Below, piece after piece: positions 57,595 to 64,000 of a stretch of DNA of 64,000 nt. This DNA comes from Helicobacter fennelliae (GTDB taxonomy: Bacteria; Campylobacterota; Campylobacteria; Campylobacterales; Helicobacteraceae), in the NCBI RefSeq assembly GCF_900451005.1, contig NZ_UGIB01000001.1:1674001-1738000 (forward strand), given 5' to 3'. The notes beneath the pieces were generated by a model, which was given only the letters and a program-made list of their open reading frames with translations, had not been told where the DNA came from and did no database searches. How positions within the stretch are numbered: the first letter of the stretch is position 1; each line of letters begins with the position of its first letter. A program made the translations under genes and the position numbers.

Positions 57595-58407
57595 ATGCTC
57601 TCTAAAACGATTGATTTTGCTACATATTCCTCACTCAAAATCGGAGGAAAAAACGAAGTGATGATCCTTCAAACACACGATTTTAGCGCGCAGAATCTAG
57701 ATTTGACATTAGATTCTATACATTCATTTAGCATTATCGGACATGCTTATAATCTCCTTGTCTCACCAAAAGCTAGCAATCTTGTAATGCTAGATAAAAC
57801 ATTTGATTATATATATGATTGTGAGGACTGCATTGAGATTGGTGCGATGACTCCAAGTGGCAAAATATATCGATTTTTTAAAGAAAATGATTTGTTTGGA
57901 TTAGAGTTTTTAAAAGCCCTTCCCGGAAGTGCTGGCGGGCTTACCAAAATGAATACCGGTATGAAGCAATATGAAATCAAAGACATTATGCTAAGTGCGT
58001 GTGTCAATGGAAAATGGAGAGATGATATAAAGCTTAGCTATCGCAATAGCAATATACAAGGAATCATTAGCGCGATACGCGTGCGCAAAATCAAAGGCTT
58101 CCGCCACCATCTCATCGCAGAATTTAATGCTATGCGTCGCACCCACCCAAAGCTTCCGAGCTGTGGAAGTTGCTTCAAAAACCCGCCAAATCATTATGCT
58201 GGAAAATTGCTTGAAGAAGCTGGATTAAGAGGGTTTGTGTATGGTAATGTCGCTTTAAGCCAAGAGCATGCAAACTTCTTAGTCAATCTTGGTGATGGAA
58301 GCTTTGATGAAGCAGTGGAGCTTATCGCTTTGGCTCAGCAAAAAGTTTTCACGCTTTTTGGGATTTGGTTAGAGCCTGAAGTAAAGATTATCAAAGAAAA
58401 AATATGA
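57595..58407 (+). CDS. murB: UDP-N-acetylenolpyruvoylglucosamine reductase
   Basis: FAD/NADPH enzyme making UDP-MurNAc for peptidoglycan. 270 residues, the short Campylobacterota type. Motifs: YSSLKIGGKNEV at the start, LPGSAGGLTKMNTGM, RTHPKLPSCGSCFKNP with the active-site Ser, YAGKLLEEAGLRGF, SQEHANFLVN and WLEPEVKII. The ATG at 57595 is 8 bases after fliQ; the frame extends further upstream only inside fliQ. Confidence 0.95.
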   Translation: MLSKTIDFATYSSLKIGGKNEVMILQTHDFSAQNLDLTLDSIHSFSIIGHAYNLLVSPKASNLVMLDKTFDYIYDCEDCIEIGAMTPSGKIYRFFKENDLFGLEFLKALPGSAGGLTKMNTGMKQYEIKDIMLSACVNGKWRDDIKLSYRNSNIQGIISAIRVRKIKGFRHHLIAEFNAMRRTHPKLPSCGSCFKNPPNHYAGKLLEEAGLRGFVYGNVALSQEHANFLVNLGDGSFDEAVELIALAQQKVFTLFGIWLEPEVKIIKEKI

Positions 58408-58413
58408 TAAAAT
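58408..58413 (+). promoter_or_regulatory. Predicted extended -10 box for secG-frr-pyrE
   Basis: TAAAAT preceded by TGA, overlapping the murB stop, 37 bases before secG. Motif only. Confidence 0.35.
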
Positions 58414-58449
58414 CACGCACTTAAAATCAAAAATTTTGGAGTTACACAG

Positions 58450-58854
58450 ATGAATACGCTTTTTGTTGTTATTGAAATTATTTTGGCAATTATGATTGTA
58501 GGGGTTGTGCTTTTGCAAAAATCCTCAAATATGGGGCTTGGCGTATATAGCGGAAGTAATGAGTCGTTATTTGGGGCGAAAGGTCCTGCTGGATTTTTGG
58601 CAAAAGCCACAATGATCTTAGGATTTTTATTTCTGGTAAATACAATATTTTTGGGCTATCAGTTTAATTCACAGCAGCAAAAAAGCGTATTTGATAACCA
58701 AACACTAAATGAATCAAACATGCTCAATCAATCTCTAAACCCGCAAACACCGCTTAATACAACACTCAAGCCAATGCAAAACCAAAACACACTTCAAAAT
58801 ACACAAAACACCACCCAGCAAAATACAGCTCCAATAGCAAAGGACAAAAAATGA
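58450..58854 (+). CDS. secG: Protein translocase subunit SecG
   Basis: 134 residues. Two helices ([38 protein letters not shown]) separated by the conserved [22 protein letters not shown] loop pattern (GSNESLFG...GPAGFLAK). A Gln/Asn/Thr-rich tail of about 60 residues follows, longer than usual. It is the first gene of a run in which each gene overlaps the next by 4 bases; frr starts at ATGA over its stop. Confidence 0.94.
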   Translation: MNTLFVVIEIILAIMIVGVVLLQKSSNMGLGVYSGSNESLFGAKGPAGFLAKATMILGFLFLVNTIFLGYQFNSQQQKSVFDNQTLNESNMLNQSLNPQTPLNTTLKPMQNQNTLQNTQNTTQQNTAPIAKDKK

Positions 58855-59408
58855 CACAAGAAATCCTACACAATACACGCACACACATGGATAAAAGTAT
58901 AGAATCTTTGAAGCGAGATTTTAGCACTTTGCGAAGTGGCAAAGTCTCTGTAAATATTCTTGATAATATCCGCATTAGCTATTATGACTCGCCTACCCCG
59001 CTTAATCAAGTCGGCTCTGTGATCGCGCAAGATGCTACGACAATAGTCATCACTCCTTGGGAAAAATCTCTACTTAAAGACATAGAAAGAGCGATTGCTG
59101 AAGCAAACATCGGGGTAAATCCAAATTCAGACAGCGAATGCGTCAAACTATTTTTTCCGCCTATGACACAAGACCAGCGCAAAGAAATCGCCAAAGAAAC
59201 AAAAGCCATGGGCGAAAAAGCCAAAGTTGCTATCCGCAATATCAGACAAGATTCTAATAACCACATCAAAAAGCTTGAAAAAGACAGAGAAATCACTGAA
59301 GATATAAGCAAAAAAGCTCAAGATGATATCCAAAAACTCACTGATGAATTTGTCAAAAAAATCGATGAAATGGTCAAAAACAAAGAAGATGAAGTGATGA
59401 AAGTATGA
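58851..59408 (+). CDS. frr: Ribosome recycling factor
   Basis: Splits ribosomes after termination together with EF-G. 185 residues, normal length. [77 protein letters not shown]-like sequence and the Lys/Asp-rich C-terminal helices are all present. Overlaps secG and pyrE by 4 bases each. Confidence 0.96.
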   Translation: MTQEILHNTRTHMDKSIESLKRDFSTLRSGKVSVNILDNIRISYYDSPTPLNQVGSVIAQDATTIVITPWEKSLLKDIERAIAEANIGVNPNSDSECVKLFFPPMTQDQRKEIAKETKAMGEKAKVAIRNIRQDSNNHIKKLEKDREITEDISKKAQDDIQKLTDEFVKKIDEMVKNKEDEVMKV

Positions 59409-60031
59409 CAAAGACACTTGATATTCAAAAAATCTATGAAGATTCTAGGGCGTTATTGCAAGGGCATTTTTTGCTTAGTAGTGGCAATCATTCAGACAGA
59501 TACCTCCAATCCGCGCGCGTGCTTGAGAATCCAAAAAATGCAGAGATTCTCGCCAAAGCACTAGCTGAGCAAATTAAGGCTGCTAAGATTGAGGTTGAGT
59601 GTGTTTGCTCCCCTGCATTAGGCGGAATCTTAGCTGGATATGAGCTTGCGCGCGCGCTTGGTGTGCGATTTATATTTACTGAAAGAGTTGATAGCGAAAT
59701 GCAATTACGAAGGGGATTTGAAGTCCAAAGCAATGAAAAAATCCTTGTATGCGAAGATATTATCACCACCGGCGGTTCAGCACTAGAATCTGCGCGATGT
59801 GTAGAGTTTTTGGGTGGCGTTGTGGTCGCGTATGCGGGGCTTGCAAATCGTGGGTATTGCAAAAGAGTTGGCTCAAATACCCACAAAAAGCCTGAATGTC
59901 GCTTGCCTGATGATATTCCATTATTTGCGCTGGAGGATTTTATATTTGCAATGTATCAGCCCAATGAATGCCCGATGTGTAAGCAAAACAACTCAAAAGC
60001 TATCAAGCCCGGCTCAAGAGGCAATTCATAA
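59405..60031 (+). CDS. pyrE: Orotate phosphoribosyltransferase
   Basis: Pyrimidine synthesis: orotate + PRPP to OMP. 208 residues. [15 protein letters not shown] at the start, [20 protein letters not shown] and the PRPP-binding loop [15 protein letters not shown]. The C-terminus carries CPMCKQN. ATG overlaps frr. The secG-frr-pyrE order is the same in H. pylori. Confidence 0.95.
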   Translation: MTKTLDIQKIYEDSRALLQGHFLLSSGNHSDRYLQSARVLENPKNAEILAKALAEQIKAAKIEVECVCSPALGGILAGYELARALGVRFIFTERVDSEMQLRRGFEVQSNEKILVCEDIITTGGSALESARCVEFLGGVVVAYAGLANRGYCKRVGSNTHKKPECRLPDDIPLFALEDFIFAMYQPNECPMCKQNNSKAIKPGSRGNS

Positions 60032-60058
60032 TTATTCACATAAATCTCACAAAGTAAT

Positions 60059-60571
60059 ATGAAGCACACAAAAAACACGCGCTGGAGGAAAATCAAACAA
60101 GCCAAATCCTCATCTCTTCATTCTGCATCTCCTCGATCCGCTAGTCAAGATTCTAGGCAGACATTACAACGCATTTGCGCTCAAATCCATCTCACCCAAA
60201 GGCTTAAGGCATTTTTGACTGATTTGTTTATGATCTATACGCCTATACTCTACATCACCACTTATGTGATTTTAGATGGAGCGCAAAGCTTCAGAGACAA
60301 TCAAGTTGCTATTTTTTTATGCTTTCTTGTATATGGAATCTTGTATGCGACTTTTATCGCACTTTTTACGCAAACGCCAGGACTCAAATATGTCAATCTC
60401 GCGCTCATTCAGACAAATGGCAAAAAAGTTGGATTTATCAGGGCATTTGTGAGGTTTGTTATATGGGCGATTGGCGCATGCTTTTTGGTAGGACTCATAA
60501 GCCCACTTTTTATGCCAAAGCATAGATTTTTGCATGATGTGCTAACAGGCACGACTTTGCAACACTGCTAG
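60059..60571 (+). CDS. RDD-family membrane protein
   Basis: 170 residues. A basic N-terminus (KHTKNTRWRKIKQAKSSS) precedes three helices: LTDLFMIYTPILYITTYVIL with the leading Arg-less variant (RLKAFLTDLF), IFLCFLVYGILYATFIALF and FVRFVIWAIGACFLVGLISP; LHDVLTGTTL ends it. RDD proteins are small membrane proteins of uncertain, possibly ion-transport, function. It follows pyrE by 27 bases and is likely in the same transcript. Confidence 0.83.
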   Translation: MKHTKNTRWRKIKQAKSSSLHSASPRSASQDSRQTLQRICAQIHLTQRLKAFLTDLFMIYTPILYITTYVILDGAQSFRDNQVAIFLCFLVYGILYATFIALFTQTPGLKYVNLALIQTNGKKVGFIRAFVRFVIWAIGACFLVGLISPLFMPKHRFLHDVLTGTTLQHC

Positions 60572-60614
60572 ATTCTAGGGTTTAGTAGGGTTTAGTTGGC
60601 ATAGAATCTAATCT

Positions 60615-61037
60615 TTAAGTATTACGCACGATGAGTGTTTCTGGCAATCCAAATGCCATAGCAATCTCTTGCTCTTTTGCCCTATGCTCGCCACTATCGC
60701 GCTCATGATCAAATCCTAGCAAATGCAAAAGCCCATGGATAAACAACAGCACGATTTCAGAATCCAAACTATGCCCTAGATTCTGGCTTACTTCCTGTGC
60801 TTTTTGCGTGTTTATGATAATGCTTCCTAGCGGAATCTCATTTGTGCCGAAAGATTCTAGCGGAAAGCTTAGCACATCAGTTGGATAATCCTTCCCCAAA
60901 AATTCAGCATTAATTTGCTGTATTTGAGTATCCTCGACAAACACAAGCTCAATGTCTTTTGGTGTTAGTTTTTTGGCGATTTTTTCTAACAAAGTAGAAT
61001 CTATATCGCAATTTGTGTGATTTGTGATGTCTAGCAT
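60615..61037 (-). CDS. ybeY: Endoribonuclease YbeY
   Basis: Zinc-dependent endoribonuclease for 16S rRNA 3'-end maturation and ribosome quality control. 140 residues. The zinc signature is HGLLHLLGFDHERDSGEH; DYPTDVLSFPL and LGSIIINTQKAQE are the other conserved segments. The gene is on the minus strand between two plus-strand genes. No clear ribosome site before the ATG. Confidence 0.94.
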   Translation of the reverse strand: MLDITNHTNCDIDSTLLEKIAKKLTPKDIELVFVEDTQIQQINAEFLGKDYPTDVLSFPLESFGTNEIPLGSIIINTQKAQEVSQNLGHSLDSEIVLLFIHGLLHLLGFDHERDSGEHRAKEQEIAMAFGLPETLIVRNT

Positions 61038-61074
61038 AATGTCTACTTTTAAGATTTTTTAAGAGAGTGTAGTA

Positions 61075-61080
61075 TATAAT
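61075..61080 (+). promoter_or_regulatory. Predicted -10 box for the secreted protein gene
   Basis: TATAAT within GTAGTATATAATTTT, 58 bases before the ATG at 61138, in the 100-base divergent gap after ybeY. Good match. Confidence 0.5.
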
Positions 61081-61137
61081 TTTAAACTTAAAAAGGACAA
61101 TCAAAATCAATTCAAGCAAAATCACAAAGGAATATAA

Positions 61138-62286
61138 ATGACTCAGCACATCGCCACAAAATCAAAAATCATATACAAATCTATCAAGAATATCTGCCTA
61201 ATAGGCGCGTTGCTTATCTGTGGTGCTTCATTGCAGAATCTATCAGCCCAAAGCACCCAAACCACAAAAGATACAAAACTCAAAACATCAGACCAAACAA
61301 GCCTCAAAGACGCACTTCAAAATTATTTTAATGCCCTTGTGCCAAAAGATGCAGATCCAAAAAACACGATTCAGTGCAAAGGAAACGATCTGTTTTTTAC
61401 ATGCAAAGCAGACAGTATACAATTCAAAGAAGTCTGGCTAAGGCATTTTGAACTCAATGTCAAAGCACTTAAAAATCACATACGAGCCAAAACTAAAGCA
61501 AAGATCAATTACAAACAAGAGTTTATAGATATGCTACCTACACAATGGCAAAACCTCCTACCGGAATCTATCCACTATGAGCAACAATACAAACAACACA
61601 AAGCAACAATTGCTACACAAGAAGAGCTTCAAATACAATCGCCTGATGACTCCAAACTTAAAATCGAATATGAGTTTGAGGCAAATAATATTGAGATTAA
61701 GGACAAAACACTAATCCAAAATATTAGCAATGTCCTTGCTCTACTTGTCGCAAATAAATATTTTGAAGAAGCCTTTCTTGAAGAAGCCCCTTATGACACA
61801 GATAACAAATATGATGAATATCATGAAGACTGCGATAGCAAGGATTGCGATGAGCTAGCATTACAATATTCCATAATTTCGCAATTTAGCCAACAGCTCT
61901 CTCAGACAAAATTCAAACTCAAAAAACTCCGCATCACACTAGAATCTAAAACCTTGCGTGATGTCTTGCTTCAGACATATTTAGAAGAGTGGCAACCATA
62001 CAAAGAAAAAAACAAAAACAAATATGGCTTTAGTAGCGAGATTTTGGAAGGTATTTCATTTGTAAAGGCATTTCTCTCCCCAAAACTCACCAACAACAAA
62101 CAAGCCCTAGAATCTGTGCTTGATGATGTGGCGCAATTTTTACTCACAGACAAAAACGACAAAATAGGCTTTGAGCTCAAAGCCACCAAAAACTCCAAAA
62201 GTATAACACTAGAAGAATTTAATCTCTTAGATGATGACAAACTTTTCTTGCTGCTTGATACTTATGAACTCAAAACGATCAAATAA
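61138..62286 (+). CDS. Secreted protein of unknown function
   Basis: 382 residues. The N-terminus is basic then hydrophobic (SIKNICLIGALLICGASLQN) and ends in LSAQ, a probable signal peptide without lipobox. The mature part is charged and mostly helical, with an early NTIQCKGNDLFFTCK pair of Cys and an acidic segment YDEYHEDCDSKDCDE with a second Cys pair. No repeat or catalytic motif recognised; no family named. AAGGAAT precedes the ATG and a promoter is present, so it is probably a real, separately expressed periplasmic protein. Disulfides are an inference. Confidence 0.7.
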   Translation: MTQHIATKSKIIYKSIKNICLIGALLICGASLQNLSAQSTQTTKDTKLKTSDQTSLKDALQNYFNALVPKDADPKNTIQCKGNDLFFTCKADSIQFKEVWLRHFELNVKALKNHIRAKTKAKINYKQEFIDMLPTQWQNLLPESIHYEQQYKQHKATIATQEELQIQSPDDSKLKIEYEFEANNIEIKDKTLIQNISNVLALLVANKYFEEAFLEEAPYDTDNKYDEYHEDCDSKDCDELALQYSIISQFSQQLSQTKFKLKKLRITLESKTLRDVLLQTYLEEWQPYKEKNKNKYGFSSEILEGISFVKAFLSPKLTNNKQALESVLDDVAQFLLTDKNDKIGFELKATKNSKSITLEEFNLLDDDKLFLLLDTYELKTIK

Positions 62287-62306
62287 AATAATGTAAGAAT
62301 TCTAGT

Positions 62307-62600
62307 ATGCAAACACCAAACACAAAAAACACAGCACTTATCACACTTGATAAGTGCAAAAAAAATCACCGCTACACAATCGCTTCTATCGCGATACCAA
62401 ATGAATCATTGCGCGAGCGATTTATATCTATGGGAATCACAAAAGGCGCGGATTTTACACTCCTTTATACATCGCTTAAAAACCTCACCTACTCTATCCA
62501 AATTAATTGCTCACAAATCGCACTGCGCAAAAACGAAGCCAAACTCATCAATGTGGTAGAAAAACTATGCCCAAACACAATCAAAAGCAGCCACAAATAA
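62307..62600 (+). CDS. FeoA-domain protein
   Basis: 97 residues, a single SH3-like FeoA domain: TLDKCKKNHRYTIASI, LRERFISMGITKGADFTLLY, NCSQIALRKNEAKLINV. FeoA domains assist the FeoB ferrous iron transporter; this copy stands next to nth rather than feoB, as also in H. pylori, so its partner is unclear. Its 3' end overlaps nth by 34 bases. Weak ribosome site. Confidence 0.85.
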   Translation: MQTPNTKNTALITLDKCKKNHRYTIASIAIPNESLRERFISMGITKGADFTLLYTSLKNLTYSIQINCSQIALRKNEAKLINVVEKLCPNTIKSSHK

Positions 62601-63250
62601 AGCAACCACGAGTAAAACAACAGCTTAAAGCAAATCAAATCAAAGCGTTATTTTTGCAACACTATCATAATGCCAAAACTGAGCTCATTTATCACAATAT
62701 ATACGAGCTTCTTGTATGTGTGATACTTTCAGCCCAATGCACCGATAAAAGAGTCAATATCGTAACCCCTGCGCTTTTTGCAAAATACAAAAGCCCAAAA
62801 GAACTTGCCAAAGCCGATATAAACGATGTAAAAGAACTCATAAAAAGTGTGTCGTTTTTTAATAACAAAGCGCACAATCTTATTAAAATGGCACAGCAAG
62901 TGGTGAATGATTTTGGCGGTGAGATCCCCACAAATCGAGATGAGCTAAAAACTCTAGCAGGTGTTGGGCAAAAAACTGCTAATGTCGTGCTAATTGAATA
63001 TTTTGAAGCAAATTTTATGGCGGTTGATACACATGTTTTCCGCGTCTCACATAGACTTGGGCTAAGTGTAGCAAAAAGCGCGCTTGAGACAGAAAAAGAT
63101 CTAAGCGCACTTTTTAAAGACAATCTTTCAGTGCTTCATCAAGGATTTGTTTTGTTTGGACGCTATGTTTGCAAAGCTATCAAGCCTCAATGTCAAGAAT
63201 GTTTTGTGAAAGATTTTTGCATAACTCGCTCAAATTTTAAACCAGCATAA
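62567..63250 (+). CDS. nth: Endonuclease III (DNA glycosylase/AP lyase)
   Basis: Removes oxidised pyrimidines from DNA. 227 residues. LLVCVILSAQCTDKRVN, the helix-hairpin-helix LAGVGQKTANVVL with the catalytic Lys, VDTHVFRVSHRLGL with the catalytic Asp, and a 4Fe-4S loop CKAIKPQCQECFVKDFC (Cys spacing 6-2-5). The ATG at 62567 lies within the FeoA-domain gene; the frame is also open further upstream. A Gln/Lys-rich N-terminal tail of about 20 residues precedes the core. Confidence 0.95.
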   Translation: MPKHNQKQPQIKQPRVKQQLKANQIKALFLQHYHNAKTELIYHNIYELLVCVILSAQCTDKRVNIVTPALFAKYKSPKELAKADINDVKELIKSVSFFNNKAHNLIKMAQQVVNDFGGEIPTNRDELKTLAGVGQKTANVVLIEYFEANFMAVDTHVFRVSHRLGLSVAKSALETEKDLSALFKDNLSVLHQGFVLFGRYVCKAIKPQCQECFVKDFCITRSNFKPA

Positions 63251-63262
63251 AGAAAATAGGTT

Positions 63263-63268
63263 TATAAT
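63263..63268 (+). promoter_or_regulatory. Predicted -10 box for the CheX-like gene and fliN
   Basis: TATAAT in GGTTTATAATTAG, 38 bases before the ATG at 63306, in the 55-base gap after nth. Good match and spacing. Confidence 0.5.
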
Positions 63269-63305
63269 TAGATATTTACTTTATTTTAAGTCAAGGTTAA
63301 TAACA

Positions 63306-63713
63306 ATGGACATCATCAAAGAGAGTTTTTTTAAAGTGATTAAAGACTCCATAGGGCTAAATCCGCAAGATTCTATTATCCCGGTGAAGAGAGGATATTT
63401 GGTTTCTATTGAAATGATTGGTGAAAAAATCGTGTATTTAGTGTTTAATAAAAGTTTTCTAAGAATTATGTGTAAATATTTCTTATCTGATGAAAACCCC
63501 ACAGAACCAGCACTTGAAGATATGGCAAAAGAGCTCTCAAACCTCACGGTCGGACATGCAAAAGTCATCGCCCAGCAAAAAAACAAAACTTTCAATATCT
63601 CTACGCCTAATTTTTTGGGTATCAAAAACATCACTGATTATGATGAGGGAATCCACTTTAGGCTACAAAGCAAAGGGCATTGTAGTATTTTTATGAGAAA
63701 CTATAAGGCATAA
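63306..63713 (+). CDS. CheX-like chemotaxis protein
   Basis: 135 residues. MARKER: the helix LEDMAKELSNLTVGHAKV resembles the CheX/CheC/FliY phosphatase helix (E..N pattern), and the rest is beta-rich (GYLVSIEMIGEKIVYLVFN). CheC/CheX-family proteins dephosphorylate CheY or bind the switch. It is 2 bases before fliN, which supports a role at the flagellar switch or in CheY-P turnover. Assignment is by pattern only. Confidence 0.7.
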   Translation: MDIIKESFFKVIKDSIGLNPQDSIIPVKRGYLVSIEMIGEKIVYLVFNKSFLRIMCKYFLSDENPTEPALEDMAKELSNLTVGHAKVIAQQKNKTFNISTPNFLGIKNITDYDEGIHFRLQSKGHCSIFMRNYKA

Positions 63714-63715
63714 AT

Positions 63716-64000
63716 ATGGCTGACAACGAAAATCCTATCCTTGATAAGCAAAAAGCTCACACAGCACATGAAATTGAGCTAGCGACATATCTTGAAGATA
63801 TGATGAAAAATTATGGTGGATTGCTTGATATGGGCGTTATTTTTACAGCAGAGCTTGGCTCTACAAAGATTCCGCTTATTGAGATACTCAAATTTGAAAA
63901 AGGCTCGATTATTGATTTGCAAAAGCCCGCGGGCGAAAGCATTGATGTGTTTGTCAATGACAGAATTATAGGCAAAGGCGAGGTTATGGTTTATGAGCGA
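63716..64000 (+). CDS. fliN: Flagellar motor switch protein FliN (3' end outside window)
   Basis: First 95 codons. The start MADNENPILDKQKAHTAHE is followed by LEDMMKNYGGLLDMGVIFTA and the SpoA domain ELGSTKIPLIEILKFEKGSI, GESIDVFVNDRIIGKGEV. FliN forms the bottom of the C-ring to which CheY-P binds. ATG with a weak site, 2 bases after the CheX-like gene. The reading frame is open at the window end. Confidence 0.93.
   Translation, partial: MADNENPILDKQKAHTAHEIELATYLEDMMKNYGGLLDMGVIFTAELGSTKIPLIEILKFEKGSIIDLQKPAGESIDVFVNDRIIGKGEVMVYER

Overview
The window comes from a member of the Campylobacterota, most likely an enterohepatic Helicobacter (H. cinaedi / H. bilis / H. canis type). It is AT-rich and tightly packed, with many 1-34 base gene overlaps. 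Several gene blocks keep the order I remember from H. pylori: lpxH-like phosphoesterase-cheV-cheAY-cheW; tal-rplY-pth-YjgP/Q permease; cheY-prmA-ftsH-Psd-like-pssA-copA-copP; secG-frr-pyrE-RDD; fliQ-murB; FeoA-nth-fliN. The genes hisA and leuA are not part of the H. pylori gene set, so this is not H. pylori. Gene names rest on family motifs read by eye; no database search was possible.

Layout: 1-6725 holds the glmU end and a chemotaxis block (chemoreceptor with a c-heme motif, phosphoesterase, CheV, CheA-CheY fusion, CheW). 7232-11553 (minus) holds purL-dusB-outer-membrane protein. 11711-17737 (plus) holds ppsA, an LpoB-like lipoprotein, luxS, an LPP20-like lipoprotein and a TupA-like ATP-grasp gene broken at a G11 tract. 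18287-28696 (minus) holds a YkuE-like phosphoesterase, an SF1 helicase, dapB, trxB, trxA, a GT90 glycosyltransferase, an LptF/G-type permease, pth, rplY and tal. 28915-31076 holds an outer-membrane protein and dnaJ. 31661-36191 (minus) holds a sugar aminotransferase, a DUF2156 protein, pheA and lysA. 36283-42351 holds an amino-acid ABC importer interrupted by divergent argG, a Cys-Gly micro-protein too short for usual gene calling, msrA and a TetR regulator. 42903-45034 (minus) holds a hexapeptide acetyltransferase and an orphan HsdM-HsdS-like methyltransferase. 45206-57147 holds hisA, cheY, prmA, ftsH (frameshifted), a Psd-like protein, pssA, leuA, copA, copP, an MsbA-like exporter and a phosphoesterase. 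57321-64000 holds fliQ, murB, secG-frr-pyrE-RDD, ybeY, a secreted unknown, a FeoA-domain protein, nth, a CheX-like protein and the start of fliN.

The gene content is mostly housekeeping. The less ordinary material is: (1) a dispersed family of 120-185 bp elements with inverted ends, clustered at gene 3' ends, including two copies about 97% identical 35 kb apart; (2) the 7-mer AGATTCT/AGAATCT, strongly over-represented everywhere and expanded inside two surface-glycan genes as Leu-Asp-Ser repeats; (3) a phase-variation G11 tract in one of those genes; (4) a one-base frameshift in ftsH just before its zinc site; (5) a chemoreceptor with a CxxCH motif; (6) a Psd-like protein that has lost the self-cleavage serine. 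I saw no tRNA, rRNA, CRISPR array, transposase or prophage.
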